From positions 33,389-97,388 of the forward strand of contig NZ_BCTL01000012.1 in NCBI RefSeq assembly GCF_001571265.1: a DNA stretch of 64,000 nucleotides, in the 5' to 3' direction. The notes below the pieces were generated by a model. That model made no database searches. It had not been told where the DNA came from and saw only the letters and a list, made by a program, of their open reading frames with translations. This document shows, piece by piece, positions 16,742-27,337 of the stretch. The stretch is from Cedecea neteri NBRC 105707 = ATCC 33855. Lineage in GTDB: Bacteria > Pseudomonadota > Gammaproteobacteria > Enterobacterales > Enterobacteriaceae. Positions within the stretch are counted from its first letter, which is position 1. Each line of letters starts with the position of its first letter. Position numbers and translations under genes: made by a program.

Positions 16742-18396
16742 TACCAGCTCCGGAATTTCGCCGGCGGGTTGTAGAGACCGCCGGACCATTCGACCAGGTC
16801 GGCAACGCTGCTTGCCGCCAGCAGGGAACGAGTCGCATCGCTGCGGCGGATCCCCATGTCTTCCGGGTAAGCCACTTTGCCGCTCTGGCGAAGCGCCGCG
16901 ACGCGCTTAGCGTCAACGCCCAGGCCGATGTCGGTGATGCCGGCCACCGCCGCCACCATCGCTCGGCGCTCCTCCAGGCTCTCGGCGCGGTAGAGATACG
17001 CAATCCCTTCCTCGGTCAGAACGTGGGTTACGTCGTCGCCGTAAATCATTACCGGCGCCAGCGGCATGCCTGAGGTTTTAGCCACTTCAACAGCATCCAG
17101 GGTTTCTACGAAGGTTGGCTTCACGCCCGCCTGGAAGGTTTCGACCATCTGCACCACCAGCTTTTTGCCGCGCTGCATCGGGTCAGGTTCAGTTATCATG
17201 TTCAGCCAGGCCGGTGTGGCATGGCGACGACCGTGCGGGTCATGGCCCATGTTTGGCGCGCCGCCGAAGCCCGACAGGCGGCCACGCGTCACGGTAGAAG
17301 AGTTCGCCAGGCCATCAACCTGCAGAGTCGAACCAATAAACATATCCACCGCGTATTGACCCGCCAGCTGGCACATAGCTCGGTTAGAGCGCATGGAGCC
17401 GTCGGCACCGGTAAAGAAGATATCCGGGCGAGCACGGATGTACTCTTCCATCCCCAGCTCGCCGCCGAAGCAGTGCACGCTCTCCACCCAGCCGCTTTCA
17501 ATCGCCGGGATCAGCGTCGGATGTGGGTTCAGGGTCCAGTGCTTGCAGATTTTGCCTTTCAGGCCAAGCCGTTCGCCGTAGGTGGGCAGCAGCAGCTCGA
17601 TGGCGGCGGTGTTGAAGCCGATCCCGTGGTTCAGGGACTGCACCTGGTGCTCGGCGTAAATGCCTTTGATGGCCATCATTGCCATCAGGATGTGTTCCTG
17701 CTTGATCAGGCGCGGGTCGCGGGTAAACAGCGGTTCGATAAAGAACGGCTTATCGGCAACCACCACGTAGTCAATCCACGAGCCGGGAATGTCCACGCGC
17801 GGCAGGTCACAGTCGTCGTCCACCAGTTCATTAACCTGGGCGATAACAATGCCGTCGTGGAAGGCGGCAGCCTCAACCAGCGCTGGGGTATCTTCGGTGC
17901 TCGGCCCGGTGTACAGGTTGCCTTTACGGTCAGCTTTATACCCGGCGATAAGCGCGACGTTAGGCGCAAGATCGACGTATAAGCGCGCATAAAGCTCGAT
18001 GTAGGTGTGAATAGAACCAATTTCCAACTGACCATCTTCCAGCAGTTGAGAAATACGCAGGCTTTGGGTCCCGGAGAAAGAGAAGTCGAGCTTGCGGGCA
18101 ATGCCTTTTTCAAAGATATCAAGATGTTCACTGCGGCCGACGCTCGGCATGATCATATGCAGATCGTGTACTTTTTGCGGGCTGACTTCAGCCAGCATGC
18201 GGGAGAGAAAATCTGCCTGTTTCTGGTTGTTCCCCTCCAGCACCACCCGGTCTCCCGGCGCAATCAGCTTTTCCATTACACCGACGAGGTCCCTGGTAGG
18301 GATCACCTTGCCCTGTACGTTGCTGGACGCCATTCGCCGCTGCTTCTCGGTGCGGCGTGTGTTCCAGACGCGGGCAGGCGTTTGGCTAGCACTCAT
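16741..18396 (-). CDS. mdcA: MdcA, malonate decarboxylase alpha subunit (acetyl-ACP:malonate ACP transferase)
   Basis: This 551-residue CoA-transferase-like subunit exchanges acetyl for malonyl on the acyl carrier. Motifs include VVLEGNNQKQADFLSR, ALIAGYKADRKGNLYTGPSTEDTP (in part) and the glycine-rich RGRLSGFGGAPNMGHDPHGRRH. It is the first gene of mdcABCDEFGH, each gene overlapping or nearly touching the next. The start at 18396 is preceded by TCAGGAGGTTAA. Confidence 0.94.
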   Translation of the reverse strand: MSASQTPARVWNTRRTEKQRRMASSNVQGKVIPTRDLVGVMEKLIAPGDRVVLEGNNQKQADFLSRMLAEVSPQKVHDLHMIMPSVGRSEHLDIFEKGIARKLDFSFSGTQSLRISQLLEDGQLEIGSIHTYIELYARLYVDLAPNVALIAGYKADRKGNLYTGPSTEDTPALVEAAAFHDGIVIAQVNELVDDDCDLPRVDIPGSWIDYVVVADKPFFIEPLFTRDPRLIKQEHILMAMMAIKGIYAEHQVQSLNHGIGFNTAAIELLLPTYGERLGLKGKICKHWTLNPHPTLIPAIESGWVESVHCFGGELGMEEYIRARPDIFFTGADGSMRSNRAMCQLAGQYAVDMFIGSTLQVDGLANSSTVTRGRLSGFGGAPNMGHDPHGRRHATPAWLNMITEPDPMQRGKKLVVQMVETFQAGVKPTFVETLDAVEVAKTSGMPLAPVMIYGDDVTHVLTEEGIAYLYRAESLEERRAMVAAVAGITDIGLGVDAKRVAALRQSGKVAYPEDMGIRRSDATRSLLAASSVADLVEWSGGLYNPPAKFRSW

Positions 18397-18783
18397 TATT
18401 AACCTCCTGATTCAGCGAATCATTTTGATTGGCTTTAGTCTGGTTAAAAGTGTGCGCCACGCCGGGTTGGCTATCAATTAAGCTGAGGAACCAATCATTA
18501 GCCTTAGAGTAATAATGGATTTACCGTTTTGTGATCGAGGTCGAAGGTGAAAGTGGCCAGGGTGCGCTACACAAAAACGAGGGAGGAAAAAAGTGAACTC
18601 TGCCGCCGCCGGTGTTAAGGTTAGAGGGTCTTAAATACAGGTTTTAACGTCATGCTGCTCACCACAATCCTCAACAATCCTCTGCTGAAACAGCCGCGCA
18701 TCGCTTAGCGCGCTCACACATTCCCGTCTGCAAATTGAAACGGAACCTTGTTCCGTCGGCATACTATTGTTGTGAGAAAAAAC
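18397..18783. other. mdcA upstream control region
   Basis: These 387 bases lie between divergent mdcA and the acetyltransferase gene. The ribosome site AGGAGG sits directly before mdcA, and the region must hold the mdc promoter and the MdcR-binding site. I could not pick out a clear LysR operator by eye. No coding or RNA gene is supported here. Confidence 0.4.
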
Positions 18784-19416
18784 ATGTCAAAGACTGAAAA
18801 ACACTGGTCTCAGGTCGAATACCTGCACGAAACGGTGACCAACCCCAATATTCATATCAAAGGCCAGCACAGTTATTACAGCAACTGCTGGGATAGCGGT
18901 TTTGAGCAAAGCGCGGTGCGCTACCTGCAGGGTGATGCGGTGAGTCGAGCCTGGGAGCCCATTGGCGAACTTGACCAGCTGTGGATTGGGGATTACGTCT
19001 GTATCGCCGCCGAGGCGGTGATCCTGATGGGCGGCAATCACACGCACCGCAGCGACTGGTTTTGCCTTTATCCGTTTATCGAAACCATCAAAGACGCTTA
19101 CCGCGCCAAAGGCGACACCACGCTTGGCGATGGATGCTGGATAGGCATGAGGGCAATGATTATGCCTGGCGTGACCATTGGCGAAGGCGCGATTATCGCC
19201 GCTGGCAGCGTAGTGACGAAAGACGTCGCACCTTACAGCGTCGTCGGCGGCAACCCGGCCAAACCGATCGCCCTGCGTTTCGAACCCGGAGTGATTGAGC
19301 GGCTGCTGAAGCTGCAAATTTATCTGCTAAGCGATGAGCATTTTCAGGCCATTCAGCCCCTGCTGAGCAATAACGATATTGATGCGCTGGAACGTGCGGT
19401 GAGAGCATTGCGGTAA
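18784..19416 (+). CDS. Hexapeptide-repeat O-acetyltransferase (CatB/Vat, xenobiotic acyltransferase family)
   Basis: This 210-residue left-handed beta-helix acetyltransferase has the XAT layout: NPNIHIKGQHSYYSN near the N-terminus, the catalytic-loop His in GGNHTHRSDW, then hexapeptide turns (TLGDGCWIGMRAMIMPGVTI, part) and VVGGNPAKPI. The family includes type-B chloramphenicol and streptogramin A acetyltransferases, but chromosomal members have other or unknown substrates, so resistance should not be assumed. The start at 18784 follows GTGAGA; a shared terminator lies at its end. Confidence 0.88.
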   Translation: MSKTEKHWSQVEYLHETVTNPNIHIKGQHSYYSNCWDSGFEQSAVRYLQGDAVSRAWEPIGELDQLWIGDYVCIAAEAVILMGGNHTHRSDWFCLYPFIETIKDAYRAKGDTTLGDGCWIGMRAMIMPGVTIGEGAIIAAGSVVTKDVAPYSVVGGNPAKPIALRFEPGVIERLLKLQIYLLSDEHFQAIQPLLSNNDIDALERAVRALR

Positions 19417-19421
19417 CAAGA

Positions 19422-19448
19422 GCGGGCGGGAATAACCCGCCCGTTTTT
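19422..19448. terminator. Bidirectional terminator between acetyltransferase and cybC
   Basis: GCGGGCGGG-aataa-CCCGCCCG followed by TTTTT lies between two convergent genes and can serve both strands. Confidence 0.8.
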
Positions 19449-19453
19449 AAACC

Positions 19454-19840
19454 TTAGCGGAACTTCTTGTGGTAGGTATCGCGAGTGGTTTTGAAGTCAG
19501 CGGCAGCAGCCTGAGCTTCTGTCACTTTGCCTTCGTTGGCCAGCTTCAGCGCACCGTCAATCTGGCCCACGAGGATATCAAACCCGTGGCGGTACTCTTT
19601 CATGTTGGCGCTGTCGGCTGCTTCATTTTCCAGCTTTGGCGGCGTCCCTTTCTGCGCATCCAGAGCCGCTTCACGCATGTTGCCCAGTGAAGTTTTCAGC
19701 TCGGCGGCATCTTTGGTGCTCAGCACGGTTTTGTAGTTTTTGGCGATAATGTCCATGTCGTCGCCAACGTCTTTCGCAAAAGCGACGCCGGACAACAAAA
19801 CGGATGATACTGCTAACATTGCAATCAGTTGCTTACGCAT
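19454..19840 (-). CDS. cybC: Soluble cytochrome b562
   Basis: This 128-residue protein has a Sec signal peptide (about 22 residues ending VAFA) and a four-helix bundle. The haem ligands are the Met in DDMDII and the His in RDTYHKKFR at the C-terminus. It matches E. coli cytochrome b562 in [14 protein letters not shown] and [12 protein letters not shown]. It is a periplasmic electron-transfer protein whose partners are poorly defined. It neighbours tldE, as in many Enterobacterales. Confidence 0.95.
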   Translation of the reverse strand: MRKQLIAMLAVSSVLLSGVAFAKDVGDDMDIIAKNYKTVLSTKDAAELKTSLGNMREAALDAQKGTPPKLENEAADSANMKEYRHGFDILVGQIDGALKLANEGKVTEAQAAAADFKTTRDTYHKKFR

Positions 19841-19871
19841 TTACTCACCTTTCCTTTATCTTTTTTCTACT

Positions 19872-19989
19872 CGTCATACTTCAAGCTACAGCGGTGTTGG
19901 CTGCTTTCGCTCACCCCAGTCACTTACCCAAGTAAACTCCTGGGGATTTACTCTCTTGCCGCCTGGCTGTAACTCGAATTATTTAGAGT
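19872..19989. repeat. Dispersed ~118-bp intergenic repeat
   Basis: The element begins CGTCATACTTCAAG, holds an inner palindrome CCCCAGtcac...CTGGGG (19914-19943) and ends GCTGTAACTCGAATTATT. I recognise it as an intergenic repeat that recurs widely in enterobacterial genomes. It fills the gap between cybC and tldE. Confidence 0.6.
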
Positions 19990-20029
19990 ATTTTTTTGAG
20001 GTAGGCGCGGCAGGACGCGCCACATTGCT

Positions 20030-21382
20030 TTACTGACCGGCTATCTTCATCTCCGGAAGTAAGACTGAACCACACTGAATGTTGCTACGTGTTTCTATAT
20101 CGTTGCCAATAGTAACTATCTCGCGCCACATGTCCTTCAGGTTACCGGCGATGGTGATTTCGCTCACCGGATACTGGATCTCACCGTTCTCAACCCAGAA
20201 GCCTGCCGCACCGCGAGAATAGTCGCCGGTAATGCCGCTTACGCCCTGCCCCATCAGCTCGGTCACCACCAGCCCGGTGCCCATCTGTTTCAGCATTTCC
20301 TCAAAGCCGAGGCCCTGGCCAGCAATGCGCCAGTTGTGGATGCCGCCCGCGTGGCCGGTACTTTTCAGCCCAAGCTTACGCGCGGAATAGTTGGTCAGCA
20401 GCCACTGCTGCAGCACGCCATCTTTAATGATGTCACGGCGTTCGGTGCGCACGCCTTCGCTGTCAAACGGCGTGGAGGCCAGGCCTTTCAGCAGGTGCGG
20501 ATGCTCTTCAATGGTCAGCCACTCCGGCAGAATTTGCTTGCCGAGGGAATCCAGCAGGAAAGTTGATTTACGGTACACCGCACCGCCCGCAATCGCGCCG
20601 ACCAGGTGACCGAACAGCCCGGTTGCCACTTCATTGGCGAAAATCACCGGCGCTTTCATAGTGGACAGCTTGCGTGGCGACAGGCGGGACAACGTGCGGC
20701 GCGCGCAGTCGGCACCGACCCACTCGGGTGACTTAAGGTCTTCCATCGCGCGACCGATGGTGTAGGCGTAATCGCGCTCCATATCACCGTTTTCTTCGGC
20801 AATTACGCAGCTCGAAAGAGAATGGCGGGTGGAGCAGTAGCTCTGCAGCATACCGTGGCTGTTGCCGAAAACTTTGATGCCGTAATGGCTGTTAAAGCTG
20901 CCGCCTTCGGTATTGGTAATGCGTTTGTCCACGTTCAGGGAGGCGTTTTCCGCTCGCGCGGCAAGCTCAATGGCACGCTCCGGGTCAATCTCCGTGGGGT
21001 GGAAAAGATCAAGATCCGGCGCATCAAAGGCCAGCAGTTCTTTGTCCGCCACACCTGCGTAAGGATCCGGTGAGGTATAGCGCGCGATATCCAGCGCCGC
21101 CTGTACGGTACGCGCTATCGCGTCCGGGCTAAGGTCAGTAGACGAAGCGCTGCCCTTGCGATTTTGATGATAAACGGTGATGCCAAGCGCACCATCGCTA
21201 TTGAATTCGACGTTCTCCACCTCACCGTAGCGGGTGCTGACGCTGATACCAGTGGTTTTACTGACCGCAACTTCCGCGCCGTCTGACTTGCCTTTCGCCA
21301 GCTCCAGCGCCTGTGAAACCGCCTGCTCCAGAACCTGACGTTGTTGTGCTACTTGCGTGTTTACTTTCATCGCTACTGCCAT
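20030..21382 (-). CDS. pmbA: TldE/PmbA metalloprotease subunit
   Basis: This 450-residue protein is nearly identical in large blocks to E. coli PmbA (TldE), for example [20 protein letters not shown]. With TldD it forms the peptidase that matures microcin B17 and degrades unfolded peptides such as the CcdA antitoxin. I chose the start [10 protein letters not shown] at 21382 by alignment with E. coli MALAMKV. It is divergent from darP by 99 bases. Confidence 0.95.
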   Translation of the reverse strand: MAVAMKVNTQVAQQRQVLEQAVSQALELAKGKSDGAEVAVSKTTGISVSTRYGEVENVEFNSDGALGITVYHQNRKGSASSTDLSPDAIARTVQAALDIARYTSPDPYAGVADKELLAFDAPDLDLFHPTEIDPERAIELAARAENASLNVDKRITNTEGGSFNSHYGIKVFGNSHGMLQSYCSTRHSLSSCVIAEENGDMERDYAYTIGRAMEDLKSPEWVGADCARRTLSRLSPRKLSTMKAPVIFANEVATGLFGHLVGAIAGGAVYRKSTFLLDSLGKQILPEWLTIEEHPHLLKGLASTPFDSEGVRTERRDIIKDGVLQQWLLTNYSARKLGLKSTGHAGGIHNWRIAGQGLGFEEMLKQMGTGLVVTELMGQGVSGITGDYSRGAAGFWVENGEIQYPVSEITIAGNLKDMWREIVTIGNDIETRSNIQCGSVLLPEMKIAGQ

Positions 21383-21481
21383 AATGTAAGGTGAGTCGTT
21401 CAAGTCTAACAGGATCAGAACAATTTCGCAGTGCAGCCCCATTGCTGGTAATATCCGCGTCAACTTTTTAAGGAGCCTAAT

Positions 21482-22036
21482 ATGACCAAGCAGCCCGAAG
21501 ACTGGCTCGACGACGTGCCCGATGATGAAAATGAAGACGAAGATGATGAAATTATCTGGGTCAGTAAAAGTGAAATTAAGCGCGACGCCGAAGAGCTAAA
21601 ACATCTGGGCGTTGAGCTGATGGAACTGGGCAAAAATGCCCTGGAAAAAATCCCGCTCGACGACGATTTGCGTGCCGCGATTGAACTGGCGCAGCGTATT
21701 AAGAAAGAAGGACGTCGCCGCCAGATACAGCTGATCGGCAAGATGATGCGTTCTCGCGATATGGATCCGATCCGTCAGGCGCTCGACAAGCTGAAAAACC
21801 GCCACAACCAGCAGGTGTCGCTGTTCCACAAGCTGGAAGCGCTGCGTGACCGTCTGGTCGAAGAAGGCGACGAGGCAATGAGCGAAGTCCTGAGACTTTA
21901 TCCGCAGGCCGACCGCCAGCAGCTGCGCGTACTTATCCGTAACGCGCAAAAAGAAAAAGCGGCCAATAAGCCGCCTAAGTCCTATCGTCAGATCTTCTCT
22001 TACCTTCGCGAACTCGCCGAAGAGCAGGAAAGCTAA
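21482..22036 (+). CDS. darP: DarP (YjgA), ribosome biogenesis factor
   Basis: This 184-residue protein has an acidic N-terminus ([20 protein letters not shown]) followed by basic helical domains. It matches YjgA/DarP, which associates with pre-50S ribosomal particles and aids peptidyl-transferase centre maturation. AAGGAGCC precedes the ATG. The tldE-darP divergent pair is conserved in E. coli. Confidence 0.95.
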   Translation: MTKQPEDWLDDVPDDENEDEDDEIIWVSKSEIKRDAEELKHLGVELMELGKNALEKIPLDDDLRAAIELAQRIKKEGRRRQIQLIGKMMRSRDMDPIRQALDKLKNRHNQQVSLFHKLEALRDRLVEEGDEAMSEVLRLYPQADRQQLRVLIRNAQKEKAANKPPKSYRQIFSYLRELAEEQES

Positions 22037-22094
22037 GACACTGGCGCTGGCCCGCTATTCTCCGCGGCCAGCGCTCGATTTCTTCTGACCTTTC

Positions 22095-22724
22095 TCAGGT
22101 CAAATTACTGCGTCGATACAGCGCCACGCCCACCGCCAGTACGGCAAGCATTCCCGCACAGCTGCGGTTCACCCAACGCATCACGTTAGCAGAGAACTTG
22201 CGCATCGCGTGGCGGCCACCCCAGGCGTAAATCGTCATCATAATGCAGTCGATAATCGCACTGACCAGCGCCAGAATCATGTACTGCATCGCTACCGGCT
22301 CCTGTGGACGGATGAACTGCGGTAAAAAGGCCGAGAAGAACAGTAGCCCTTTTGGGTTGGATAAACCGACCATCAGCGAGCGTAAAAAAGCCGTTTTTCC
22401 CGTGGCCACTGCCGCCGAGGCGCTCACGCTTAGAGCCTTAGCAGGGGCGCGCCACAGCACGTAAGCCAGATATACCAGATAAAGCGCACCGCCCCACTTC
22501 ACCACTGCAAACAGCTGCTCGGAAGCCTGCAACAATGCGCCCAGGCCGCAGCCCACCGCGCCAATCAGCAGCAGGTCGGCCAGTACCGCACCGAGAAAGC
22601 CGTAGCCCGCAATGCGCATCCCGTAAGTCGCTCCGTTATTGAGTGCTAACAACATCGACGGGCCGGGCGTCACCATGACCGCGCTAACGGCGATGACATA
22701 AAGAAAAAGCGTAGTGATATCCAT
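22095..22724 (-). CDS. LysE/RhtB-family amino-acid exporter
   Basis: This 209-residue membrane protein has about six segments and the family signature VMVTPGPSMLLALNNGATYG near the N-terminus and GLSNPKGLLFFSAFLPQF in the centre. Members export amino acids or related small molecules; the substrate here is unknown. The ATG at 22724 follows CCAGGAC. Confidence 0.88.
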   Translation of the reverse strand: MDITTLFLYVIAVSAVMVTPGPSMLLALNNGATYGMRIAGYGFLGAVLADLLLIGAVGCGLGALLQASEQLFAVVKWGGALYLVYLAYVLWRAPAKALSVSASAAVATGKTAFLRSLMVGLSNPKGLLFFSAFLPQFIRPQEPVAMQYMILALVSAIIDCIMMTIYAWGGRHAMRKFSANVMRWVNRSCAGMLAVLAVGVALYRRSNLT

Positions 22725-22800
22725 CAATCAAGTCCTGGTAAAAAAAATACGTCAGTGCCCGGCGGTGATTGGCCGGCGAGCACGTTAAACGAAGAGTGGT

Positions 22801-23331
22801 TTAAACGCTGCGTTCCATCACGACGCGGCAGAGATCGTCAAAAAATCGCTGATACCGCGCCTCGGCGATAGGCTGCGGATAGCTCAGCACGATCAGCTGA
22901 TGGTCGGGAATGTCCGCATGGTAAGTCGGGTGGAAATGCGAGTACGCGTTTTCGCTGAACCCGAGGCTTTGGTAAAAGCGCAGCCGCTTATGGGCAGTCT
23001 CCGTGGTCAGCGGATCGATTTCGAGGATGGTTTGCGGGTAAAGCTGTAGAAACTGGCTCAGCATCCGTTTGCCGTAGCCCTGCGCACGCAGCTGGCCGTT
23101 GACGGCGAGGTGCTCAATATAGGCGTAGTCGTCAAAGTCCCATGCGCCAATCATGCCGACAAACTGCTCGCCGTCGAACCAGGCCTGCAGGCTGTAGTTT
23201 GGGTTGGCAAGTGCGCTAATTTTTGCGGCAGGCTGGCGTTTCTCATGGCGCGGAAAGGCGCTTTCATACAGCTCGTCCACGCATTCAAAATACGGGGAGC
23301 TGCGGTCGGTAATTCGTTTTATCGTTAGCAT
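22801..23331 (-). CDS. GNAT-family N-acetyltransferase
   Basis: This 176-residue protein has the GNAT acetyl-CoA site AVNGQLRAQGYGKRMLSQF (motif A, about residues 73-92) and LGFSENAYSHF later. The N-terminal MLTIKRITDRSSPYFECVDELYESAFP is typical of a subgroup of uncharacterised enterobacterial acetyltransferases. The substrate is unknown. Confidence 0.85.
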   Translation of the reverse strand: MLTIKRITDRSSPYFECVDELYESAFPRHEKRQPAAKISALANPNYSLQAWFDGEQFVGMIGAWDFDDYAYIEHLAVNGQLRAQGYGKRMLSQFLQLYPQTILEIDPLTTETAHKRLRFYQSLGFSENAYSHFHPTYHADIPDHQLIVLSYPQPIAEARYQRFFDDLCRVVMERSV

Positions 23332-23396
23332 GGCGCGCAGTTTACCAAATGCAGGCGGAGAAATAACCTGACGGCGGGCTGCGTAAGCCAGAGCTA

Positions 23397-23423
23397 AAAA
23401 AATGGCCCCAAATACGGGGCCAC
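23397..23423 (-). terminator. epmA terminator
   Basis: The transcript reads GGCCCC-gtattt-GGGGCC followed by TTTTTTT, just downstream of epmA. Confidence 0.85.
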
Positions 23424-23451
23424 TATTCTTCTAACGTTAAGTCTTCTAACG

Positions 23452-24429
23452 TTAAGCGCGGTCCACCGTAAAGGCTAAAACCTCAGAGAGGCTTTCGGCC
23501 CCAAGCGCGAGCATGATCAGACGATCAACGCCCAACGCCACGCCGGAGCTGTCCGGCATACCGGCTTCCAACGCCGCCAGCAGGTTCATGTCCACCGGCT
23601 GCTGCGGCAGGCCAAGAGCGGCACGCTTGCGGTTATCCTGCTCAAAACGCTGCTGCTGTTCACGCGCGTCGGTCAGTTCGTGGAAACCGTTCGCCAGCTC
23701 AATCCCTTTAAAGTACACCTCAAAGCGCTCCGCCACGCGGTGATCTTCGGTGCTGATCTGCGCCAGAGAAGCCTGGCTTGCCGGGAAGTGATACACAAAG
23801 GTTGGCTTGTCTTTACCAATGTGCGGCTCTACGCCCATCGCAAACAACAGCTGTAACAGCGTGTCGCGGTCTTCTTCTGTGTCAGCGATGTTGCTCAGGT
23901 CAAGCTTCGCCGCCGCTTCACGCAGCTGGGTTTTGTCCGCAGACAGCGGGTCGATGTCCAGATGGCGCTGGAAGACCTGCTGATAAGACAGGCTTTCTGC
24001 GGCGCCGCACTCCAGCACCTGCTGTAGCAGATCATCCACCTCATTCATCAGGCGGTACATGTCGTAGTGCGGACGGTACCACTCGAGCATGGTGAATTCC
24101 GGGTTGTGATGACGCCCCATCTCTTCATTACGGAAACTGCGGCACAGCTGGAACACCGGGCCACAGCCCGCCGCCAGCAGGCGCTTCATGTGGTATTCCG
24201 GGCTGGTCATCAGGTACAAATTAATGCCCTGAGAGTGGCCTGGGCCGACGAAACGGGTTTCAAACGGCACCAGATGAATATCGGTAACCGTCGCCTGGCT
24301 CATGCAGGGTGTTTCCACCTCCAGAACGCCTCGGTCGGCGAAGAAGCGCCGAATCTCCGCCATAATGGCGGCGCGTTTTAACAAATTGGGGATGGATGCG
24401 CTCGGCTGCCAGGTGGCCGTTTCGCTCAT
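23452..24429 (-). CDS. epmA: EpmA (PoxA/GenX), EF-P-(R)-beta-lysine ligase
   Basis: This 325-residue class II lysyl-tRNA-synthetase-like enzyme lacks an anticodon-binding domain. It activates (R)-beta-lysine and attaches it to Lys34 of EF-P. Conserved motif 2 [19 protein letters not shown] (in part) and motif 3 [15 protein letters not shown] are present. Its partners EpmB and EF-P are encoded at 32.6-34.3 kb. The start MSETATWQP at 24429 matches E. coli. A 15-bp tandem duplication covers the stop codon (23428-23456). Confidence 0.96.
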   Translation of the reverse strand: MSETATWQPSASIPNLLKRAAIMAEIRRFFADRGVLEVETPCMSQATVTDIHLVPFETRFVGPGHSQGINLYLMTSPEYHMKRLLAAGCGPVFQLCRSFRNEEMGRHHNPEFTMLEWYRPHYDMYRLMNEVDDLLQQVLECGAAESLSYQQVFQRHLDIDPLSADKTQLREAAAKLDLSNIADTEEDRDTLLQLLFAMGVEPHIGKDKPTFVYHFPASQASLAQISTEDHRVAERFEVYFKGIELANGFHELTDAREQQQRFEQDNRKRAALGLPQQPVDMNLLAALEAGMPDSSGVALGVDRLIMLALGAESLSEVLAFTVDRA

Positions 24430-24657
24430 GAGAAAGTCTCCGTATTTATGCAAGGCCGAGAAGTCTACCCGCATCACAGAAGGGAGACAAATTTTGTGCA
24501 GAGAATTTTACTTTCGGCGTAAATGGCGAGGCCCAGGCAAGCTTTTTCTCGTGCACCAGCCGCCATTTTTTCTCCGCATTACACCATTTAAGCATCCATT
24601 TTTGTGACGAGATTCATTAACAGCAGTAATTAATCGACCTGTAGAACAGCAAAAAAA

Positions 24658-24698
24658 TCGAACAAATCAAATTTCCCTAAAATCCCTCCGGTTATACT
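24658..24698 (+). promoter_or_regulatory. frdA promoter with FNR-like site
   Basis: TCGAACAAATCAAA (24658-24671) aligns with the FNR site upstream of E. coli frdA and keeps the ATCAA half. TATACT (24693-24698) is the -10. The site centre falls about 40 bases before the expected start of transcription, as for class II FNR activation under anaerobiosis. The remaining bases to 24809 are untranslated leader, similar to E. coli. Confidence 0.5.
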
Positions 24699-24809
24699 TC
24701 CTCTACCTAAAAAGGAGCAGGGATACACCTTTCGCAGCCACCGCCTTTCGGGCCGTGAATACCCTTTGGTCGTATAGCTTTGCGAATTACTAAAATCTGG
24801 AGGAATGTC

Positions 24810-26600
24810 GTGCAAACCTTTCAAGCCGATCTCGCCATTATAGGCGCCGGCGGAGCAGGCCTAAGAGCAGCCATTGCGGCGGCCCAGGCTAATCCACAGG
24901 CAAAAATCGCTCTGATTTCCAAAGTCTACCCAATGCGCAGCCACACGGTTGCCGCCGAAGGGGGTTCCGCAGCCGTCGCGCAGGATCACGACAGCTTCGA
25001 CTACCATTTTCACGACACCGTTGCCGGAGGCGACTGGCTGTGTGAGCAGGATGTGGTTGACTACTTTGTTCACCATTGCCCAACTGAAATGACCCAACTT
25101 GAACAGTGGGGCTGCCCGTGGAGCCGTCGTCCGGACGGCAGCGTCAACGTCAGGCGCTTCGGCGGCATGAAGATCGAACGTACCTGGTTCGCCGCCGACA
25201 AAACCGGCTTCCATATGCTCCACACGCTGTTCCAGACCTCCCTTCAGTTCCCGCAAATTCAACGCTTCGACGAACACTTCGTGCTCGACATTCTGGTCGA
25301 TGACGGCCAGGCGCGTGGCGTGGTCGCGATGAACATGATGGAAGGCGAGCTGGTGCAGATCCGCACCAACGCGGTAGTGATGGCCACCGGCGGTGCCGGA
25401 CGTGTTTATCGCTACAACACCAACGGCGGCATCGTCACCGGGGACGGCATGGGCATGGCGCTGAGCCACGGCGTGCCGCTGCGCGATATGGAATTTGTGC
25501 AATATCACCCAACCGGGCTGCCGGGCTCCGGCATCCTGATGACCGAAGGCTGCCGCGGCGAAGGCGGCATTCTGGTAAACAAAAACGGCTATCGCTACCT
25601 GCAAGATTACGGCATGGGGCCGGAAACTCCGCTCGGCGAGCCGAAGAACAAATACATGGAACTCGGCCCACGCGACAAAGTGTCTCAGGCTTTCTGGCAC
25701 GAGTGGCGCAAAGGCAACACCATCTCCACCCCGCGCGGCGACGTGGTGTACCTCGACCTGCGCCACCTGGGCGAGAAAAAGCTGCTTGAGCGTCTGCCGT
25801 TTATCTGCGAGCTGGCAAAAGCCTACGTCGGCGTCGACCCAATCAAAGAACCTATTCCAGTACGCCCAACCGCGCACTACACCATGGGCGGAATCGAGAC
25901 CGATACCCAGTGCGAAACCCGCATTAAAGGGCTGTTCGCGGTAGGCGAGTGTTCTTCCGTTGGCCTGCACGGCGCCAACCGCCTGGGCTCTAACTCGCTG
26001 GCAGAACTTGTGGTGTTCGGCCGTCTCGCGGGCGAGCAGGCGATGGAGCGTGCCGCTCAGGCACAGCCGGCGAACGATGCCGCGCTGAACGCCCAGGCCA
26101 CCGATGTTGAAGGCCGCCTGAAGCAGTTGGTCAATCAGGAAGGCAACGAAAACTGGTCGAAAATCCGCGACGAAATGGGGCTTTCCATGGAGGAAGGCTG
26201 CGGGATTTACCGCACCACGGAATTAATGCAAAAAACCGTCGACAAGCTGGCGGAGCTGCAGGAACGCTTCAAGCGCGTGCGCATTACCGACACATCCAGC
26301 GTCTTCAATACCGATCTGCTGTACACCATTGAACTCGGCCACGGCCTGAACGTTGCCGAATGTATGGCGCACTCCGCCCTCGCGCGTAAAGAGTCGCGCG
26401 GTGCCCACCAGCGCCTGGACGAAGGCTATACCGAGCGCGATGATGTCAATTTCCTTAAACATACTCTGGCTTTCCGCGATGCAGATGGCACCACGCGCCT
26501 CGACTATAGCGATGTGAAGATCACCACGCTGCCGCCAGCAAAACGCGTATACGGCGCGGAAGCGGAAGATGCTGAGAAAAAGGAGAAGGCAAATGGCTGA
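24810..26600 (+). CDS. frdA: FrdA, fumarate reductase flavoprotein subunit
   Basis: This is a 596-residue protein from the GTG at 24810, chosen because GGAGG stands six bases upstream and E. coli frdA also starts with GTG at [10 protein letters not shown]. The FAD-binding Rossmann motif [10 protein letters not shown], the His for covalent FAD in [13 protein letters not shown] and the substrate-site HPTGLPGSG and [11 protein letters not shown] are visible. With FrdBCD it reduces fumarate with menaquinol in anaerobic respiration. The end overlaps frdB by eight bases. Confidence 0.97.
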   Translation: MQTFQADLAIIGAGGAGLRAAIAAAQANPQAKIALISKVYPMRSHTVAAEGGSAAVAQDHDSFDYHFHDTVAGGDWLCEQDVVDYFVHHCPTEMTQLEQWGCPWSRRPDGSVNVRRFGGMKIERTWFAADKTGFHMLHTLFQTSLQFPQIQRFDEHFVLDILVDDGQARGVVAMNMMEGELVQIRTNAVVMATGGAGRVYRYNTNGGIVTGDGMGMALSHGVPLRDMEFVQYHPTGLPGSGILMTEGCRGEGGILVNKNGYRYLQDYGMGPETPLGEPKNKYMELGPRDKVSQAFWHEWRKGNTISTPRGDVVYLDLRHLGEKKLLERLPFICELAKAYVGVDPIKEPIPVRPTAHYTMGGIETDTQCETRIKGLFAVGECSSVGLHGANRLGSNSLAELVVFGRLAGEQAMERAAQAQPANDAALNAQATDVEGRLKQLVNQEGNENWSKIRDEMGLSMEEGCGIYRTTELMQKTVDKLAELQERFKRVRITDTSSVFNTDLLYTIELGHGLNVAECMAHSALARKESRGAHQRLDEGYTERDDVNFLKHTLAFRDADGTTRLDYSDVKITTLPPAKRVYGAEAEDAEKKEKANG

Positions 26601-27327
26601 GATGCAAACCCTGAAGATTGAGATTGTGCGCTACAACCCGGAAACGGACAGCAAGCCACATAGCGAAATCTACGAAGTGCCATTTGACGAGCAAACCTCG
26701 CTGCTGGACGGACTGGGTTATATCAAAGATAACCTCGCGCCGGACCTCAGCTACCGCTGGTCGTGCCGCATGGCGATTTGTGGCTCCTGCGGCATGATGG
26801 TCAACAAAGTGCCGAAGCTGGCCTGTAAAACCTTCCTGCGTGAATACACCAAAGGCATCAAAGTAGAAGCGCTGGCGAACTTCCCGATTGAGCGCGATTT
26901 GGTGGTCGACATGACCCACTTCATCGAAAGCCTGGAGTCGATCAAGCCTTATATTATTGGCAACGCACGCACGCCAGATCAGGGGCCAAACACGCAGACA
27001 CCCGCGCAGATGGCGAAATACCATCAGTTCTCCGGCTGCATCAACTGTGGGCTGTGCTATGCCGCCTGCCCGCAGTTTGGCCTGAACCCTGAGTTTATCG
27101 GCCCGGCGGCGATCACCCTGGCTCACCGTTACAACCTGGACAGCCGTGACCACGGCAAGAAACAGCGTATGCCGCAGCTTAACGGGCAAAACGGCGTGTG
27201 GAGCTGCACCTTTGTCGGCTACTGCTCCGAAGTTTGTCCAAAACACGTCGATCCGGCCGCGGCCATCCAGCAGGGCAAAGTCGAAAGCTCGAAAGACTTT
27301 TTGATTGCCACCCTGAAACCACGCTAA
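26593..27327 (+). CDS. frdB: FrdB, fumarate reductase iron-sulfur subunit
   Basis: This 244-residue protein has an N-terminal [2Fe-2S] ferredoxin domain ([13 protein letters not shown] with a later Cys) and a C-terminal domain binding [4Fe-4S] and [3Fe-4S] clusters ([20 protein letters not shown]). It passes electrons from menaquinol at FrdCD to FrdA. The start at 26593 overlaps the frdA end, implying coupled translation. Confidence 0.97.
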   Translation: MAEMQTLKIEIVRYNPETDSKPHSEIYEVPFDEQTSLLDGLGYIKDNLAPDLSYRWSCRMAICGSCGMMVNKVPKLACKTFLREYTKGIKVEALANFPIERDLVVDMTHFIESLESIKPYIIGNARTPDQGPNTQTPAQMAKYHQFSGCINCGLCYAACPQFGLNPEFIGPAAITLAHRYNLDSRDHGKKQRMPQLNGQNGVWSCTFVGYCSEVCPKHVDPAAAIQQGKVESSKDFLIATLKPR

Positions 27328-27337
27328 GGAGTGCACC

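Noticed and set aside
18784..19416. Acetyltransferase considered as an acquired chloramphenicol or streptogramin resistance gene
   Set aside because: Family membership alone does not show resistance; no mobile context, and chromosomal XAT genes are common in Enterobacterales.
24861..25970. 369-codon frame opposite frdA
   Set aside because: Antisense shadow of a GC-rich conserved gene; frdA is certain.
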